This document shows, one piece after another, positions 30,060-36,088 of a DNA stretch of 38,201 nt; the first letter of the stretch is position 1; every line of letters begins with the position of its first letter. The DNA comes from a virus. Below the pieces are notes generated by a model. That model searched no databases, was not told the DNA's origin, and saw only the letters and a list, made by a program, of their open reading frames with translations. Made by a program: the position numbers and the translations under genes. The DNA lies in IMG/VR virus record IMGVR_UViG_3300043446_001588, positions 1 to 38,201 of that record. One strand, written 5' to 3'.

Positions 30060-30409
30060 TAGTTAGTCATCCTTGACGTGAGTCCTCGGCGCTTGGAGTT
30101 GGACGGAAGAGTCTCTTCCCCCTGCATCGGATAGTAGTTCTTAATGTTCAGATGAGTGTTCACACGTCGACCACGAGAAGCCGCTCGGGCGAATGAGCGG
30201 TACTCCTCGTAGTTGACGTTGTCGTAGATATACCCGTCATTCTTGTTGTTCTGCCACTGAACCTGTACCTGCTTTGCGGCGTGGTCGTAGCGGAATGCGG
30301 AGACTCGGCTTGATCCGGGTCCGCTGGATGGGTACGGCTTGTACGAAACATGTACCCATGGCGAAAGATCGTGCTGCTCTTTGTCTCCGGGATGTGGAAT
30401 TCGGGGCAT
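30059..30409 (-). CDS. KTSC-domain protein (116 aa)
   Basis: 116 residues with GAGGAG before the ATG. Residues 33-88 contain SRVSAFRYDHAAKQVQVQWQ, NKNDGYIYDNVNYEEYRSFA and RAASRGRRVNTHL. That is the KTSC pattern 'S-x-V-x-x-F-x-Y-D-x-x-x-x-x-L-x-V-x-F-x-x-G-x-x-Y-x-Y-x-x-V-x-x-x-x-Y-x-x-F-x-x-A-x-S-x-G'. KTSC domains occur next to lysyl-tRNA synthetase and in phages; they are thought to bind nucleic acid. It is encoded just downstream of the Rpf-like gene. Confidence 0.7.
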   Translation of the reverse strand: MPRIPHPGDKEQHDLSPWVHVSYKPYPSSGPGSSRVSAFRYDHAAKQVQVQWQNNKNDGYIYDNVNYEEYRSFARAASRGRRVNTHLNIKNYYPMQGEETLPSNSKRRGLTSRMTN

Positions 30410-30444
30410 TGGATTCTCCTCTAGTCAGATGTTAGGAGACAATT

Positions 30445-30990
30445 CTACAACCAGCCGAACTTTCGGCTACACCCCGGCCAAGCCCTCCACCCGGATGCGG
30501 CGAGGACTCGTTCAGCGACAATGATCTGCTGTTCTCGGGTCGCAAGATAAGCGTCGGGAGCAAACTCAAGGCCGCCATTTGATCGCCACGTTCCAATGTG
30601 GAACATGATTCCTCCGCTGAAACCTCCTGCAACTGGTGGGTACGCCCAGTTACCGCCCGACTCACAGATTGCCAATTGATCCCAACGGCTTCCGTCACCG
30701 GGATCATAATTCGGAGCAACTGATTGCCGTGCCGCAGCCTCTGCCGCCCTTTGTTTTTTAGCCTTTTCGGCTTCAATACGGGCCTGCTCAGCGAGAAACT
30801 TATCCAGTTCTTCTGCAACTAGCGCATACGCTTCGTATTGATCAACAATTCGTGGAGGCTGCTCTACTACTGATTCAACTACGACAGGTTGCGCTGTCTG
30901 ATGTGACTCGTCTGCAAGAGCGACAGAGCCGACGATTACCACTAGGAAGGAGAAGACTCCGACTCCAAGTAGTTTCATTCCGTTTGTCAT
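30445..30990 (-). CDS. secreted Rpf-like transglycosylase (181 aa)
   Basis: 181 residues. The signal peptide is MTNGMKLLGVGVFSFLVVIV plus GSVALA, with likely cleavage after Ala26. An Ala/Glu/Lys-rich helical spacer follows. From residue 102 there is a resuscitation-promoting-factor domain: SRWDQLAICESGGNWAYPPV, GGIMFHIGTWRSNGG, YLATREQQIIVAERVLAASG and WRAWPGCSR. Glu110 in CESGGNW is the catalytic Glu of Rpf/lysozyme-type transglycosylases. Such enzymes cut peptidoglycan glycan strands and are typical of Actinobacteria. A leader of 80-90 bases with several small hairpins and an AAGGA site precedes it. Possible roles are lysis aid, host wake-up, or wall remodelling during infection. Confidence 0.88.
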   Translation of the reverse strand: MTNGMKLLGVGVFSFLVVIVGSVALADESHQTAQPVVVESVVEQPPRIVDQYEAYALVAEELDKFLAEQARIEAEKAKKQRAAEAAARQSVAPNYDPGDGSRWDQLAICESGGNWAYPPVAGGFSGGIMFHIGTWRSNGGLEFAPDAYLATREQQIIVAERVLAASGWRAWPGCSRKFGWL

Positions 30991-31078
30991 GTGTTCCTTT
31001 CCCGAAGGCTCCGTTGGTGGAGATCCGTGTTGATCTTCACCGGAGTGATCTTCGTATTGGTTTCCGCAGACAAAGCGG

Positions 31079-31106
31079 TCTATAAAGCGTAACGTAATCT
31101 CAACAA
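31079..31106 (-). promoter_or_regulatory. promoter for the Rpf-like operon, TTGTTG / 16 / TATAGA
   Basis: On the minus strand, TTGTTG (31101-31106), a 16-base spacer and TATAGA (31079-31084) precede a leader of about 80 bases to the Rpf-like ATG. Unlike most accessory promoters here, this leader contains a Shine-Dalgarno. Confidence 0.45.
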
Positions 31107-31166
31107 AGAAACAAATACGAAAACACTTTACTCACCAATAGTTCGATAACTTGATAGAACACCGTG

Positions 31167-31172
31167 TAATGT
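31167..31172 (+). promoter_or_regulatory. -10 TAATGT, 6 bases before ATG 31179
   Basis: Rightward TAATGT exactly six bases before the ATG, with no Shine-Dalgarno. -35 is weak (TCGATA at an 18-base spacing). Confidence 0.35.
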
Positions 31173-31178
31173 TTACGC

Positions 31179-31487
31179 ATGGACGATTTCGATTTAGAAG
31201 ACGGGTTCAATGGGGACATCCTCATCATCGCAGTAGCAGCGGACCCGGAGGAATGGCTCCCTCAAATCGTCATTGGTATTCCTGTTGAAAACGAAGATGG
31301 CGAAGTAGATAGCGTTGCTCCCGTATCTCTGACGCCGGAAGAGGCTTATCAGATTGGTGCGTATCTAATCCAAGCAGCGGGTACTGTTTCGTCTATCTAC
31401 TCAGAGTTGGTTGAGAAAACTGTAGAAGAGCGTAAAGAAATTCTTTCGCTTGAGGCTCAGTTCTTAGACTCGCCAAACCCCTTCTGA
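31179..31487 (+). CDS. acidic hypothetical protein (102 aa)
   Basis: 102 residues starting MDDFDLEDGFNGDILIIAVA. It is strongly acidic, with strands (EWLPQIVIGIPVENEDGE), a helix (LTPEEAYQIGAYLIQAAG) and a charged C-terminus (VEKTVEERKEILSLEAQFLD). No family is recognised. The 3' end overlaps the convergent 79-residue gene by 31 bases. It is divergent from the Rpf-like operon. Confidence 0.6.
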   Translation: MDDFDLEDGFNGDILIIAVAADPEEWLPQIVIGIPVENEDGEVDSVAPVSLTPEEAYQIGAYLIQAAGTVSSIYSELVEKTVEERKEILSLEAQFLDSPNPF

Positions 31488-31696
31488 GCACCTGCAATCG
31501 CTACGGCCCTTACTGCGTAAGGCATGCCAATAAATACAGCCTTGTCCAACAACGTAGATTCTTTGCCTGAGATAACTTCGGCAAACACTGCGTTGGCAAT
31601 AAGACTGTTCTTCAGGGAAAGACCGTCGTCGTTCTGTTCACGAACAGTCACCGTCGGCGTAAGCAGGTTGTTAACAAATTCCGTAAACCACTTCAT
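31457..31696 (-). CDS. hypothetical protein (79 aa), leaderless start
   Basis: 79 residues from ATG 31696, chosen because TTGACA and TATGGT lie ideally before it. A longer frame upstream would run through that promoter. The sequence is MKWFTEFVNNLLTPTVTVRE followed by helical segments SLIANAVFAEVISGKESTLL and FIGMPYAVRAVAIAGAQ. No transmembrane helix strong enough for a holin is seen, so a lysis role is not claimed. It is convergent with the gene at 31179. Confidence 0.6.
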   Translation of the reverse strand: MKWFTEFVNNLLTPTVTVREQNDDGLSLKNSLIANAVFAEVISGKESTLLDKAVFIGMPYAVRAVAIAGAQKGFGESKN

Positions 31697-31702
31697 GTAC
31701 AC

Positions 31703-31731
31703 ACCATAAGCCTGCTCATAAAGAATGTCAA
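31703..31731 (-). promoter_or_regulatory. strong promoter TTGACA / 17 / TATGGT
   Basis: On the minus strand, TTGACA (31726-31731), 17 bases and TATGGT (31703-31708), then six bases to the ATG at 31696. No Shine-Dalgarno. A textbook sigma-70 arrangement with a leaderless start. Confidence 0.7.
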
Positions 31732-31760
31732 GTCTTTTGAATCTTTTCCTTCTCAGGCTG

Positions 31761-31769
31761 TGATATTCT
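31761..31769 (+). promoter_or_regulatory. extended -10 TGATATTCT, 6 bases before ATG 31776
   Basis: Rightward extended -10 (TGA then TATTCT 31764-31769), six bases before the ATG. No Shine-Dalgarno. It stands back to back with the leftward promoter at 31703-31731. Confidence 0.45.
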
Positions 31770-31775
31770 TGGCCT

Positions 31776-32006
31776 ATGGGAAAGAAGGCATTAGCCTTCC
31801 AAGTGAAGGCCACTAGTGTTACTGGTTTTGAACTTGCCTGTAGCCGCTGTCCTGTTGTTCTTCAAATAACTCATGAGCGATATGAACCTCTACCCAAGCA
31901 CCGTTGCGGAGGCAAGGCACAAGAGTTTGACATCGTTTTAGAGTTAGATGAGTTAGTGTTGCGACCCAGTCGTATCGACTGTTTTTGGCCTATTAGTTTT
32001 TATTAG
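31776..32006 (+). CDS. small cysteine-rich protein (76 aa)
   Basis: 76 residues starting MGKKALAFQVKATSVTGFEL. It has CSRCPVVLQITHERYEPLPK and HRCGGKAQEF, a partial zinc-ribbon pattern (CxxC ... C), then an acidic strand IVLELDELVLRPSRIDCFWP. The ATG is six bases after the -10 TATTCT, so the mRNA is probably leaderless. It is 10 bases upstream of the endolysin gene and co-directional, so both may be cotranscribed. No holin-like segment is visible. Confidence 0.6.
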   Translation: MGKKALAFQVKATSVTGFELACSRCPVVLQITHERYEPLPKHRCGGKAQEFDIVLELDELVLRPSRIDCFWPISFY

Positions 32007-32016
32007 GAAAGAGAAT

Positions 32017-33081
32017 ATGGGTTATTACCTTCTAGACAATCCTCCTGCCTCACGCCAGTTCTACCCGTCCCGTCAGAATGGGATTTCCGGTGGAGTAGTT
32101 ATCCACACTACTGAGGGCGCTGGTGGGGAAAACTCTGCCGAGAATACAGCGGGCTTTATCTCCCGCCGTTCTGACCCCGGCTCCTACCACTGCATCGTGG
32201 ACTCTGAGCCAAACGCCGCCGTCATGCTTATGCCGGACGACTATGTTGCGTTTGGTGTAGCAGCCTCCGGGTTCAATAGTCGGTGCTGGATGATCGCCAT
32301 TGCAGCCCCGTCGGCAGCACTCAATGCTGAGTCTCCGTATACACAGATTGAAATCGACAATATGGCCCGAGAGATTGTCGGGTTTTGGCGTCGTAACGGT
32401 ATTGACATCGCTTCGGCGTCTCAGTTCATTGGTGAAGGCGTGAAAGACCGCCCCGGACTCGCACATCATGGGGATGTCCAGCCTTGGGATCGGAGCGACG
32501 CTTGGAGCCGTCGTGAAGACCGTTGGGTATTTGATTCCCTACTTCTTCAGGCAATTGAGCGCCATGCTGGCGTTGCTCCCGTAGCGCCTCCTACGCCCAC
32601 TGAACCGGTCCCTGTAGCCCCTGATACCGTTTGGGGACCCGGATCAACCGGAGACAAGGTCCGTGAGATTCAGAAGATCGTCGGTGTCGCCCAAGACGGT
32701 GTCTACGGTCCACAGACCCAAGCAGCCGTTCGCCAATGGCAGATCAACCTTCAGATCCCCGCAGACGGCGTTTGGGGTCCTCAGACTGAGCAGGCCACGC
32801 ACGATCTGTTCGTATTCCTGTCCAATCTCCAAGCCGTGTCTCCCAGCAACCCGTTCTTCGATGCTCTGAACGATGCTCGTAGTCAGGTTCTCCGTCAGGG
32901 ATCTAACGGCGGTGCCGTCAAGATCCTTCAACTGACGCTGAACTCAAAGGGGTACGCCCTTGTTGGAGATGGAATCTTTGGACCGGCTACAGACCGTGCA
33001 GTACGACAGTTCCAGTCAAACAGCGGACTTCAGGCCGATGGCATTGTTGGTCCACAGACGTGGAACGCTCTGTTTGCCTAA
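32017..33081 (+). CDS. endolysin: amidase with two PG-binding domains (354 aa)
   Basis: 354 residues. The N-terminal 165 residues form an N-acetylmuramoyl-L-alanine amidase (amidase_2/T7 lysozyme type). GGVVIHTTEGAGG has His30, LAHHGDVQPWD has His149/150, and QPWDRSD supplies the further metal or catalytic residues. A Pro-rich linker (APVAPPTPTEPVPVAP) follows, then two peptidoglycan-binding domains. The first, at about 210-265, contains VREIQKIVGVAQDGVYGPQT. The second, at about 290-354, contains VKILQLTLNSKGYALVGDGI and LQADGIVGPQTWNALFA. It degrades the cell wall for lysis. The start is set by an AGGAAAG site. An intrinsic terminator lies 50 bases after the stop. No holin is recognised nearby. 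Confidence 0.92.
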   Translation: MGYYLLDNPPASRQFYPSRQNGISGGVVIHTTEGAGGENSAENTAGFISRRSDPGSYHCIVDSEPNAAVMLMPDDYVAFGVAASGFNSRCWMIAIAAPSAALNAESPYTQIEIDNMAREIVGFWRRNGIDIASASQFIGEGVKDRPGLAHHGDVQPWDRSDAWSRREDRWVFDSLLLQAIERHAGVAPVAPPTPTEPVPVAPDTVWGPGSTGDKVREIQKIVGVAQDGVYGPQTQAAVRQWQINLQIPADGVWGPQTEQATHDLFVFLSNLQAVSPSNPFFDALNDARSQVLRQGSNGGAVKILQLTLNSKGYALVGDGIFGPATDRAVRQFQSNSGLQADGIVGPQTWNALFA

Positions 33082-33254
33082 ATAAGTTTCAGGCTTATAA
33101 CTGATTCAACAGGAATCTCAATAGCAACAAGACCGCTGCTGGAATACTCGGTAACGAGTTGAAGGCAGCGGTTTTTTGCTTCCGTGAGCCAGCCGATTGA
33201 GTTGGTGGGATCACCGTTATTGTCCCAAAGAACGTCTACTGCTACGTCGTACAT
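33078..33254 (-). CDS. small protein (58 aa) with embedded antisense terminator
   Basis: 58 codons starting MYDVAVDVLWDNNGDPTNSI and ending IPVESVISLKLI. The ATG overlaps the stop of the phosphoesterase gene (TAATG). The 3' end overlaps the endolysin stop by four bases. It is beta-alpha-beta in look. The codons for TEAKNRC through SSGL contain the rightward terminator of the endolysin gene, so one DNA stretch serves both. No family is recognised. Confidence 0.7.
   Translation of the reverse strand: MYDVAVDVLWDNNGDPTNSIGWLTEAKNRCLQLVTEYSSSGLVAIEIPVESVISLKLI
33132..33177 (+). terminator. intrinsic terminator after endolysin
   Basis: Rightward stem ACCGCTGC / GCAGCGGT with a 25-base loop (itself holding ACTCG-GTAA-CGAGT), then TTTTTT. 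It is 51 bases after the endolysin stop and lies inside an opposite-strand gene. Confidence 0.8.
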
Positions 33255-34066
33255 TAGAACTTCTTCGCCTTGAACTTCGCCAGCGACACACCCTCATACT
33301 TACGACATAAGTAATCAAGACTCACAAACATGGGATCGTATGCTCCGCTCCTTACTTCATGCTTGACGACAACACCCCGCCAATGAGCGTTGCCCTGCGG
33401 ACCTAGATAGTCCTCATCATGAAGATAACAAGCCCCGGCGATAAGACCACACATCTGTTGGCCGTTTGAAAGGAATCTCGTAGCCCAATCAAGGGTTTGC
33501 TGGTGGCCCATAGTGAACGAATGACCGATGGTCTTCAGGCGGGTAGTAGCCGCTCCACCGTACGGTCTCCCGTTCATAGGGTTTGCCCAGTAATGAGCGT
33601 AGTAGACACCATCTAGTTCCAACGGCTCTAGGAACGGGTGTACTTCCCATTCGTGGTCAGCATAGTTGAGATCGCTGAGTCCGATGGTTCCTTCTAGTTT
33701 GGCGTCCCCGCTGACGGCCCGCTCAATGCGGTATTCATGGTTGCCGATCAGGATGTGGCGTTCCGGTGAGTACACTCCTTTACGCCACTTCTTCTTAGGC
33801 TCGTTGTATGTGTTCAATGCCTCATTCAAGATGTCGAAAGCGTGATTCGCTGCTTCGATATCTTTGACATACCTACGGCCTTCAAACTCTTTCTTACCGA
33901 TGTCGTAACTGGACAAACTGGGCATATCCGCATGATCTCCAACGTGTACGATCACGTCGGGCTTGCGTTCAACGATATACTCACCAATCCAATACAAGTG
34001 GTCTAGAGGGACATCAGCCTTAGCCTGCGTGTCGGGGATGACTAGATGTGTCCGAGGCTGAGCCAT
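33254..34066 (-). CDS. calcineurin-like metallophosphoesterase (270 aa)
   Basis: 270 residues from ATG 34066, with GGAGG six bases upstream. A longer frame starts in the deaminase promoter region and is rejected. Metallophosphoesterase motifs are IPDTQ (residues 10-14), HVGDHADMPS (GDHAD 43-47), LIGNHE (108-111) and GHSFTMGHQ near residue 200. The metal-binding 'D-x-Q/H', 'GD-x-x-D', 'GNHE' and His pairs are present. Phage enzymes of this class act on nucleotides, DNA ends or proteins; the substrate is not deducible. It precedes a 58-residue gene that overlaps its stop. It is divergent from the dCMP deaminase. Confidence 0.85.
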   Translation of the reverse strand: MAQPRTHLVIPDTQAKADVPLDHLYWIGEYIVERKPDVIVHVGDHADMPSLSSYDIGKKEFEGRRYVKDIEAANHAFDILNEALNTYNEPKKKWRKGVYSPERHILIGNHEYRIERAVSGDAKLEGTIGLSDLNYADHEWEVHPFLEPLELDGVYYAHYWANPMNGRPYGGAATTRLKTIGHSFTMGHQQTLDWATRFLSNGQQMCGLIAGACYLHDEDYLGPQGNAHWRGVVVKHEVRSGAYDPMFVSLDYLCRKYEGVSLAKFKAKKF

Positions 34067-34098
34067 TGACGACCTCCACGAGGATTCTCGGAAGCAAG

Positions 34099-34104
34099 TA
34101 TGAT
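34099..34104 (+). promoter_or_regulatory. -10 TATGAT, 7 bases before ATG 34112
   Basis: Rightward TATGAT, then seven bases to the ATG at 34112, without Shine-Dalgarno. The other candidate ATG at 34100 is part of the hexamer. The layout matches that before 23712. Confidence 0.45.
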
Positions 34105-34111
34105 ACACGCC

Positions 34112-34579
34112 ATGCCTGATCCTGTGAAGAACCACGAAACTAAATGGCTTACATCCTGCGAAATGCTTGCGCCACTATTCTCAACGTGTGCTAAACGTCA
34201 ATACTTCGCTGTAGTTCTTTCACCTAATAAAAGAGTCGTTGGCATAGGCTACAACGGCAGCCCTCCCGGCATGGAGCATTGCGTAGATGGAGCGTGCCCA
34301 CGCCTACATGAGAACAGCGCTAACGGATCTTCATACGACAACTGCATCGCACAGCATGCAGAGCAGGGGGCGTTGTTATGGAGCGATCCGGCGTTACGTA
34401 TCGGGGGGACGCTAATCGTCAACGGCCCGCCGTGTATGGGATGTGCAAAACTGATCGCATCGTCGGGAATTGTAAGGCTCGTATATAAGCCTGATACTGC
34501 CTACAAAGGCTGGCATGCGGTAGAAGATTTCCTAAATTCCGCAGGAATAACTTGCGTAAAAGCAACACCAATTACGTAG
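34112..34579 (+). CDS. dCMP deaminase (155 aa)
   Basis: 155 residues from ATG 34112 (159 if ATG 34100 is used). The zinc-dependent cytidine/deoxycytidylate deaminase motifs are QHAEQGALL (His and Glu of HAE, near residue 82) and GPPCMGCAK (PCxxC, near residue 108). A preceding GYNGSPPGMEHC also matches dCMP deaminases. The enzyme turns dCMP into dUMP, feeding thymidylate synthesis. The start is chosen by the -10 to ATG distance. It lies opposite the phosphoesterase with only 45 bases between their starts. Confidence 0.93.
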   Translation: MPDPVKNHETKWLTSCEMLAPLFSTCAKRQYFAVVLSPNKRVVGIGYNGSPPGMEHCVDGACPRLHENSANGSSYDNCIAQHAEQGALLWSDPALRIGGTLIVNGPPCMGCAKLIASSGIVRLVYKPDTAYKGWHAVEDFLNSAGITCVKATPIT

Positions 34580-34589
34580 TAATAAGAAA

Positions 34590-34612
34590 AAGTATGGCAT
34601 ATGCCGATACTT
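34590..34612. repeat. imperfect inverted repeat AAGTAT-GGCATATGCC-ATACTT
   Basis: Almost perfect palindrome with one extra base, lying between convergent genes (deaminase and ParB-like). Its left half, AAAGTATGGCATA, recurs exactly at 35334-35346, over the -10 of another gene. It may be an operator or a 3' end structure. Confidence 0.55.
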
Positions 34613-34631
34613 AGATTCATATATTTTATTA

Positions 34632-35111
34632 CTACCGAGACTTAGGCTCTTCTTGACCTTCAGTCACTGCATTCAGGAACGGATGCACTTTGCCGCCCTC
34701 CGTGCTTGTACGGTCAAAGTTCTGCACCGGAATAAGCATGCTTGGGTCCACAAGAGCCGCTGAGGCCACCCGATGGTGCCCGTGGGCAATAGTCGTGGGA
34801 GACAGGCTCCCTGTAACGTCTCTGCCGGTTTCGGCGTCATAGTCAAGCACCACCGTAGGATCTTCATTCTCTCCTAAGTGGTAAATGTTCACAGGAGTGT
34901 GTACGCCAGTGCTGCGAATGCTCTCCTCTAGACCCGAACGAGAAGCCTCATCGATCTTCTCTTCCCAAACGGCGTCATGGGGGCGTTGTTGACCAGTCTC
35001 AGAGTGCTGAGCGTCGTAAGGACTGATACCCATCTGACGCAACTCACCTGCTGGGATGAACATGCGTAATTGCTTGGGGTTTACATGCCGGGAGGCATTT
35101 CGTCTGCCCAT
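34632..35111 (-). CDS. ParB-fold-like protein, paralogue C (159 aa)
   Basis: 159 residues starting MGRRNASRHVNPKQLRMFIP. It shares the layout of the two genes near 37.5 kb: 'N-P-K-Q-L-x-x-F' at 11-18, AVWEEKIDEASRSGLEESIR and STGVHTPV (helix, 'I-x-x-x-G-V-x-x-P-V'), then AHGHHRVASAAL (GHHRV 111-115). The order matches the ParB N-terminal/sulphiredoxin fold, where G-x-R-R/H-R-x-x-A binds nucleotide. The C-terminus has an extra 45 residues. ParB-like phage proteins can be CTP-binding regulators or nucleases; activity cannot be told. ATG 35111 lies six bases after CATAAT, without Shine-Dalgarno. Confidence 0.7.
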   Translation of the reverse strand: MGRRNASRHVNPKQLRMFIPAGELRQMGISPYDAQHSETGQQRPHDAVWEEKIDEASRSGLEESIRSTGVHTPVNIYHLGENEDPTVVLDYDAETGRDVTGSLSPTTIAHGHHRVASAALVDPSMLIPVQNFDRTSTEGGKVHPFLNAVTEGQEEPKSR

Positions 35112-35117
35112 AATTCA

Positions 35118-35123
35118 ATTATG
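35118..35123 (-). promoter_or_regulatory. -10 CATAAT, 6 bases before ATG 35111
   Basis: Within TATGTCATAAT on the minus strand; the same 11-mer occurs before the gene at 26554. Gap of six bases to the ATG, no Shine-Dalgarno. Confidence 0.45.
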
Positions 35124-35128
35124 ACATA

Positions 35129-35329
35129 CTAAACAGCGTCTTCGTAATCGTCCTCAAACGGTACGCAGACGTACTCACCACAGTCTTCGCAATGGTAAAC
35201 AGCCCCATCGTCCTCCCAGTATCCGGGGAGACGCTCGGCAAACCACTGAGCATTGACATGAGTGGCACCACAGTTGGTACAGACGAAGTCCCCGTTTCCG
35301 GTGAACTTTTCGATTCCTAATTCACTCAT
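35129..35329 (-). CDS. small double zinc-ribbon-like protein (66 aa)
   Basis: 66 residues starting MSELGIEKFTGNGDFVCTNC. It has VCTNC and HCEDC, 28 residues apart, then YVCVPFEDDYEDAV, an acidic tail. The four cysteines should bind one zinc. The ATG lies six bases after CATACT, without Shine-Dalgarno. It resembles short phage zinc ribbons of unknown function. Confidence 0.6.
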   Translation of the reverse strand: MSELGIEKFTGNGDFVCTNCGATHVNAQWFAERLPGYWEDDGAVYHCEDCGEYVCVPFEDDYEDAV

Positions 35330-35333
35330 GTAT

Positions 35334-35346
35334 AAAGTATGGCATA
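35334..35346 (-). promoter_or_regulatory. TATGCCATACT promoter/operator element
   Basis: AAAGTATGGCATA on the plus strand, the same 13-mer as at 34589-34601. On the minus strand its CATACT is six bases before the ATG at 35329. It is partly palindromic, so it could bind a regulator over the -10. Confidence 0.4.
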
Positions 35347-35365
35347 ACTATTGTTATGCACAAAC

Positions 35366-35665
35366 TCAAAGGCGTACGTCTCGCTCGTACGGATCGATAC
35401 CCTTATCCCGGTACTGAGCCATAGCAGAGTCGTGCATGCCTTGGAGATCTTCCTCTGAGAGGTTCTCGTTGACGTGCACCGTTCCCCACTGATTGTGCTC
35501 CTCAAGGCCGTCGGCCATGTTCATAGGAGGCTCATTTTCGGGGTGGCTCATGAAGCCTGCATGGGCCTCAAACGGAGCAATGAGAATGCTCCTGAGGGTA
35601 TTCTCCAGATCCATACGCCCGACCTTACGGCGGGGGTGGTCTCCGGTGTCGATTCCTCTAGCCAT
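35366..35665 (-). CDS. DTGDHP-tag protein 1 (99 aa)
   Basis: 99 residues. The N-terminus MARGIDTGDHPRRKVGR is nearly identical to those of two neighbours. After it comes an unrelated acidic/Met-rich helical domain (LENTLRSILIAPFEAHAGFM, HENLSEEDLQGMHDSAM type). It ends IDPYERDVRL. Start AAAAATGGCTAGAGG is shared in DNA with the next gene upstream. No domain is recognised in the C-terminal part. Shared N-terminus plus different body is the key feature. Confidence 0.65.
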   Translation of the reverse strand: MARGIDTGDHPRRKVGRMDLENTLRSILIAPFEAHAGFMSHPENEPPMNMADGLEEHNQWGTVHVNENLSEEDLQGMHDSAMAQYRDKGIDPYERDVRL

Positions 35666-35668
35666 TTT

Positions 35669-35935
35669 TCAGCCCATCCCAAACATGCTTTGTAGACCTT
35701 CAGGACCGGGGGAACCTTCAGAGGGACGGGGAGGGTTGCTGGTATGACCGCAATCATAGCAATCGTGTCCCCCCGCCGAAGATTCTTCGGTATTGTAGGA
35801 ACCGCAGTTATTGCACCGGGGGCCTTCGAACCCGCCCATCTCGGACCGCGACGTTGGGGTTACGGGGGCACCTGAGAAGGTATCCCTCCCCACCTTGCGT
35901 CCGGGGTGGTCTCCAGTATCTTTTCCTCTAGCCAT
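35669..35935 (-). CDS. DTGDHP-tag zinc-ribbon protein 2 (88 aa)
   Basis: 88 residues starting MARGKDTGDHPGRKVGRDTF. After the shared tag there is a Pro/Ser linker and a zinc-ribbon: RCNNCGSYNTEESSAGGHDC and YDCGHTSNPPRPSEG. Four cysteines (CNNC, CYDC) form the site. It ends GLQSMFGMG. The gene starts two bases after the stop of the 49-residue gene before it. Confidence 0.7.
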   Translation of the reverse strand: MARGKDTGDHPGRKVGRDTFSGAPVTPTSRSEMGGFEGPRCNNCGSYNTEESSAGGHDCYDCGHTSNPPRPSEGSPGPEGLQSMFGMG

Positions 35936-35937
35936 TT

Positions 35938-36087
35938 TTACTTATCCTTACTGTGCTTAGAGGCTTCAATAGCCTGAATCTGCTTTACTGCCTCGGCCTT
36001 CGTGTCGTGATGACCTAGGACTTTCCCAGTCCTCTTTAAGACAAGGTCAAACTGACCTTCTCCGCTTTTGCGGATTGAGTACGGCAT
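35938..36087 (-). CDS. small DUF2188-like protein (49 aa)
   Basis: 49 codons: MPYSIRKSGEGQFDLVLKRT, GKVLGHHDTKAEAVKQIQAI and EASKHSKDK. The pattern 'strand, strand, HDTKAEA, helix' is a beta-beta-alpha fold seen in DUF2188-type proteins and in small phage proteins with 'HDTxxEAxxQLxAI'. Its ATG is two bases after the previous stop; its TAA is two bases before the next ATG. Function is unknown. Confidence 0.7.
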   Translation of the reverse strand: MPYSIRKSGEGQFDLVLKRTGKVLGHHDTKAEAVKQIQAIEASKHSKDK

Positions 36088-36088
36088 T

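Noticed and set aside
31457-31696. 79-residue protein considered as a holin
   Set aside because: The hydrophobic stretches are short and interrupted by charged residues, and the gene runs opposite to the endolysin.
31697-31813. Upstream extension of the 79-residue leftward gene
   Set aside because: It would read through a near-consensus TTGACA/TATGGT promoter and overlap the start of the opposite-strand gene at 31776. ATG 31696 sits six bases after the -10.
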